Source: Setophaga petechia
Taxonomy: Eukaryota > Chordata > Aves > Passeriformes > Parulidae
Assembly (NCBI GenBank): GCA_024362935.1
Contig: JANCRA010000025.1
Location: 9,884,936 to 9,948,935 of the forward strand
Reading direction: 5' to 3'
DNA length: 64,000 nucleotides
In this document: positions 63,934 to 64,000 of the stretch, piece by piece
Numbering within the stretch: position 1 is the stretch's first letter
Layout of the letters: the number at the start of each line of letters is the position of its first letter
Notes under the pieces: generated by a model
Seen by the model: the letters and a program-made list of their open reading frames with translations, nothing else
Database searches by the model: none
Told to the model about the DNA's origin: nothing
Made by a program: the position numbers and the translations under genes

Positions 63934-64000
63934 TCTAAGTCACCTTGCAGTGGTCCAGTCTAAATGAGTGGTGTGCTCTGTAGACAATGATTGAAATGCA

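Overview
This window looks like a piece of vertebrate nuclear genome, most probably from a songbird (passerine). It is AT-rich, has no dense reading frames and shows no bacterial or phage gene architecture. The organism call rests on three recognisable repeats: an antisense 3' fragment of a CR1 LINE (38101-38998), and two solo LTRs (5697-6015 and 13980-14360) whose sequence I recognise from passerine endogenous retroviruses. The low density of interspersed repeats and the absence of Alu-, B1- or L1-like sequence also fit a bird. The LTR family names and the organism call come from memory of these families and were not searched.

Most of the 64 kb appears to be intronic or intergenic. Two short segments carry convincing coding-exon signatures, one on each strand. 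The plus-strand exon at 6204-6318 (115 nt) has one open frame, GC-rich third codon positions in an AT-rich setting, and AG/GTGAGT splice borders. The minus-strand exon at 58239-58382 (144 nt) has a pyrimidine tract with CAG, a strong AG|GTAAGA donor and a single open frame of phase 1-1. A weaker minus-strand candidate lies at 61562-61675 (114 nt, phase 0-0), with two still weaker ones near 59.2-59.5 kb. I could not name either gene. If both main exons are real, at least two genes on opposite strands pass through the window, either converging or with one nested or overlapping. Candidate microexons (8403-8414, 19434-19448) and a candidate 172-nt exon with hydrophobic segments (51140-51311) are listed with low confidence.

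Layout: 1-466 pyrimidine tract holding 40 perfect copies of a decamer; 473-5690 unremarkable noncoding DNA; 5697-6015 solo LTR (minus); 6204-6318 exon; 8403-8414 microexon candidate; 11741-11946 self-complementary TA-rich array; 13332-13565 two separate short tandem duplications; 13980-14360 solo LTR (plus); 14.4-38.1 kb noncoding DNA with short duplications, a CR1 3' tail at 28281-28337 and a G-run cluster at 30378-30398; 38101-38998 CR1; 44417-44622 pentanucleotide array; 51.1 kb exon candidate; 55556-55700 pyrimidine minisatellite; 56928-56980 two adjacent perfect hairpins; 58.2-61.7 kb minus-strand exons; 63773-63933 TA-rich array. I found no tRNA, rRNA, CRISPR or complete protein-coding gene. 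Most long reading frames in the window are chance frames, repeat-derived frames, or parts of the CR1 copy.
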